Of a stretch of DNA of 8,002 bases, positions 6,969 to 8,002 are shown one piece after another. The notes beneath the pieces are model-generated. The model saw only the letters and a program-made list of their open reading frames with translations, made no database searches and was not told the DNA's origin. The stretch is taken from positions 1-8,002 of the forward strand of contig DAOUPC010000119.1 of NCBI GenBank assembly GCA_030626365.1, given 5' to 3'. How positions within the stretch are numbered: the first letter of the stretch is position 1; each line of letters opens with the position of its first letter. Position numbers and translations under genes: made by a program. The DNA is from Paracoccaceae bacterium (GTDB taxonomy: Bacteria > Pseudomonadota > Alphaproteobacteria > Rhodobacterales > Rhodobacteraceae).

Positions 6969-7130
6969 CTAGCCGTTCACCTGTTTGACACAGTTCTGCT
7001 GAGCAACATCCCAAGCCGTGCCTGCGGCGCACGATTGTGCCTGATTTCCACGGCCCGAACACGAATATGCCAGGCTGATTGTGGGAATAAGGGTCAGGGT
7101 CAATGCGGTTACGGCGGCCTTGATTATCAT
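6969..7130 (-). CDS. Small secreted cysteine-containing peptide (53 aa), unknown function
   Basis: 53 residues from ATG at 7130. A textbook Shine-Dalgarno, AGGAGG, sits 6 nt before the ATG, which decides this start over a longer in-frame reading beginning further upstream. Residues 1-21 form a signal peptide (Lys4, hydrophobic core, SLA before the likely cleavage). The mature peptide of about 32 residues has three cysteines: C24, C34 and C47. The last two frame the pattern C-x2-G-x2-W-D-x5-C-V, reminiscent of the C-terminal half of small chitin-binding/peritrophin-like Cys modules, although it is too short to be a full domain. The TPR protein encoded next downstream has the same C-x5-W-D-x5-C-V spacing. 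It lies between purB and the TPR gene on the same strand, but the peptide has nothing in common with adenylosuccinate lyase and should not inherit that name from its neighbour. Function unknown. Confidence 0.8.
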   Translation of the reverse strand: MIIKAAVTALTLTLIPTISLAYSCSGRGNQAQSCAAGTAWDVAQQNCVKQVNG

Positions 7131-7150
7131 GGGTGCCCTCCTGTCGGTGC

Positions 7151-7199
7151 TTGCCGGATCGGATGCCTGCACAATACGGCAAACAGCGCAATCCGGCAA
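7151..7199. repeat. Perfect 9-bp inverted repeat bracketing a candidate promoter
   Basis: TTGCCGGAT (7151-7159) and ATCCGGCAA (7191-7199) are exact reverse complements separated by 31 bp. One arm contains the proposed -35 of the 53-residue peptide gene; the other lies downstream of its -10, in the predicted leader. In addition, TTTGCCG recurs on the minus strand at 7200-7194 and 7183-7177, 17 bp apart. The layout suits a paired operator, but a chance or RNA-level repeat cannot be excluded. Confidence 0.45.
7171..7199 (-). promoter_or_regulatory. Candidate promoter of the 53-aa peptide gene
   Basis: On the minus strand TTGCCG (7199-7194) and TATTGT (7176-7171) have the ideal 17-bp spacing, each with four of six consensus matches. 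The start would be near 7164, giving a leader of about 34 nt that carries the AGGAGG ribosome binding site. This implies expression independent of purB. It is embedded in a 9-bp inverted repeat. Confidence 0.35.
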
Positions 7200-7256
7200 A
7201 AGGTTTGACAACACTTAGACGTGATCTGGCACGCGGGCGGGGCTTTCGGGGCCGGT

Positions 7257-8002
<746 letters not shown>

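Noticed and set aside
6969..7214. An 81-residue version of the small peptide starting at 7214
   Set aside because: The extra 28 residues are not signal-like and come before a strong AGGAGG site. The ATG at 7130 gives a clean signal peptide.

Overview
The window looks like ordinary chromosome from an alphaproteobacterium, most likely Rhodobacterales/Roseobacter group. This is an inference from high GC, the N-terminal sequence of the aconitase, and the small secreted Cys-motif and TPR protein families next to purB. I see no tRNA, rRNA, insertion sequence, CRISPR array, phage gene or other sign of a mobile or accessory island.

Layout. Seven protein genes are supported, six of them on the minus strand. 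Positions 1-2160 hold most of aconitase (acnA), whose C-terminus lies beyond the left edge. A 273-bp divergent intergenic region follows. It contains a candidate acnA promoter overlapped by an imperfect 20-bp palindrome, and a second 16-bp near-palindrome close to the divergent gene. The only plus-strand gene (2434-3168) encodes a secreted DUF1223 thioredoxin-fold-like protein with a CSSC motif. Its 3' end overlaps by 29 bp the convergent 3' end of an LpxL/HtrB-type acyltransferase (3140-4087). The acyltransferase sits just downstream of an EamA/DMT-family membrane transporter (4101-4970), so these two probably share a transcript.

Further right is a FliG-like protein (5114-6214) that keeps the C-terminal FliG fold signature but has lost several hallmark motifs and has no flagellar neighbour in view. 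Beyond it are a secreted TPR protein (6294-6848), a 53-residue secreted Cys peptide (6969-7130) with a strong ribosome binding site, and the C-terminal 247 codons of adenylosuccinate lyase (purB, 7257 to the right edge).

How they fit together. acnA (TCA cycle) and purB (purine synthesis) are housekeeping. The acyltransferase, transporter and DUF1223 protein are envelope-associated. The TPR protein and the 53-residue peptide share an identically spaced motif, C-x5-W-D-x5-C-V, just after their export signals, which suggests related extracytoplasmic modules. No clear new multi-gene system is demonstrated. The best leads are the divergent FliG-like protein, the shared Cys motif, and three inverted repeats placed at likely promoters.
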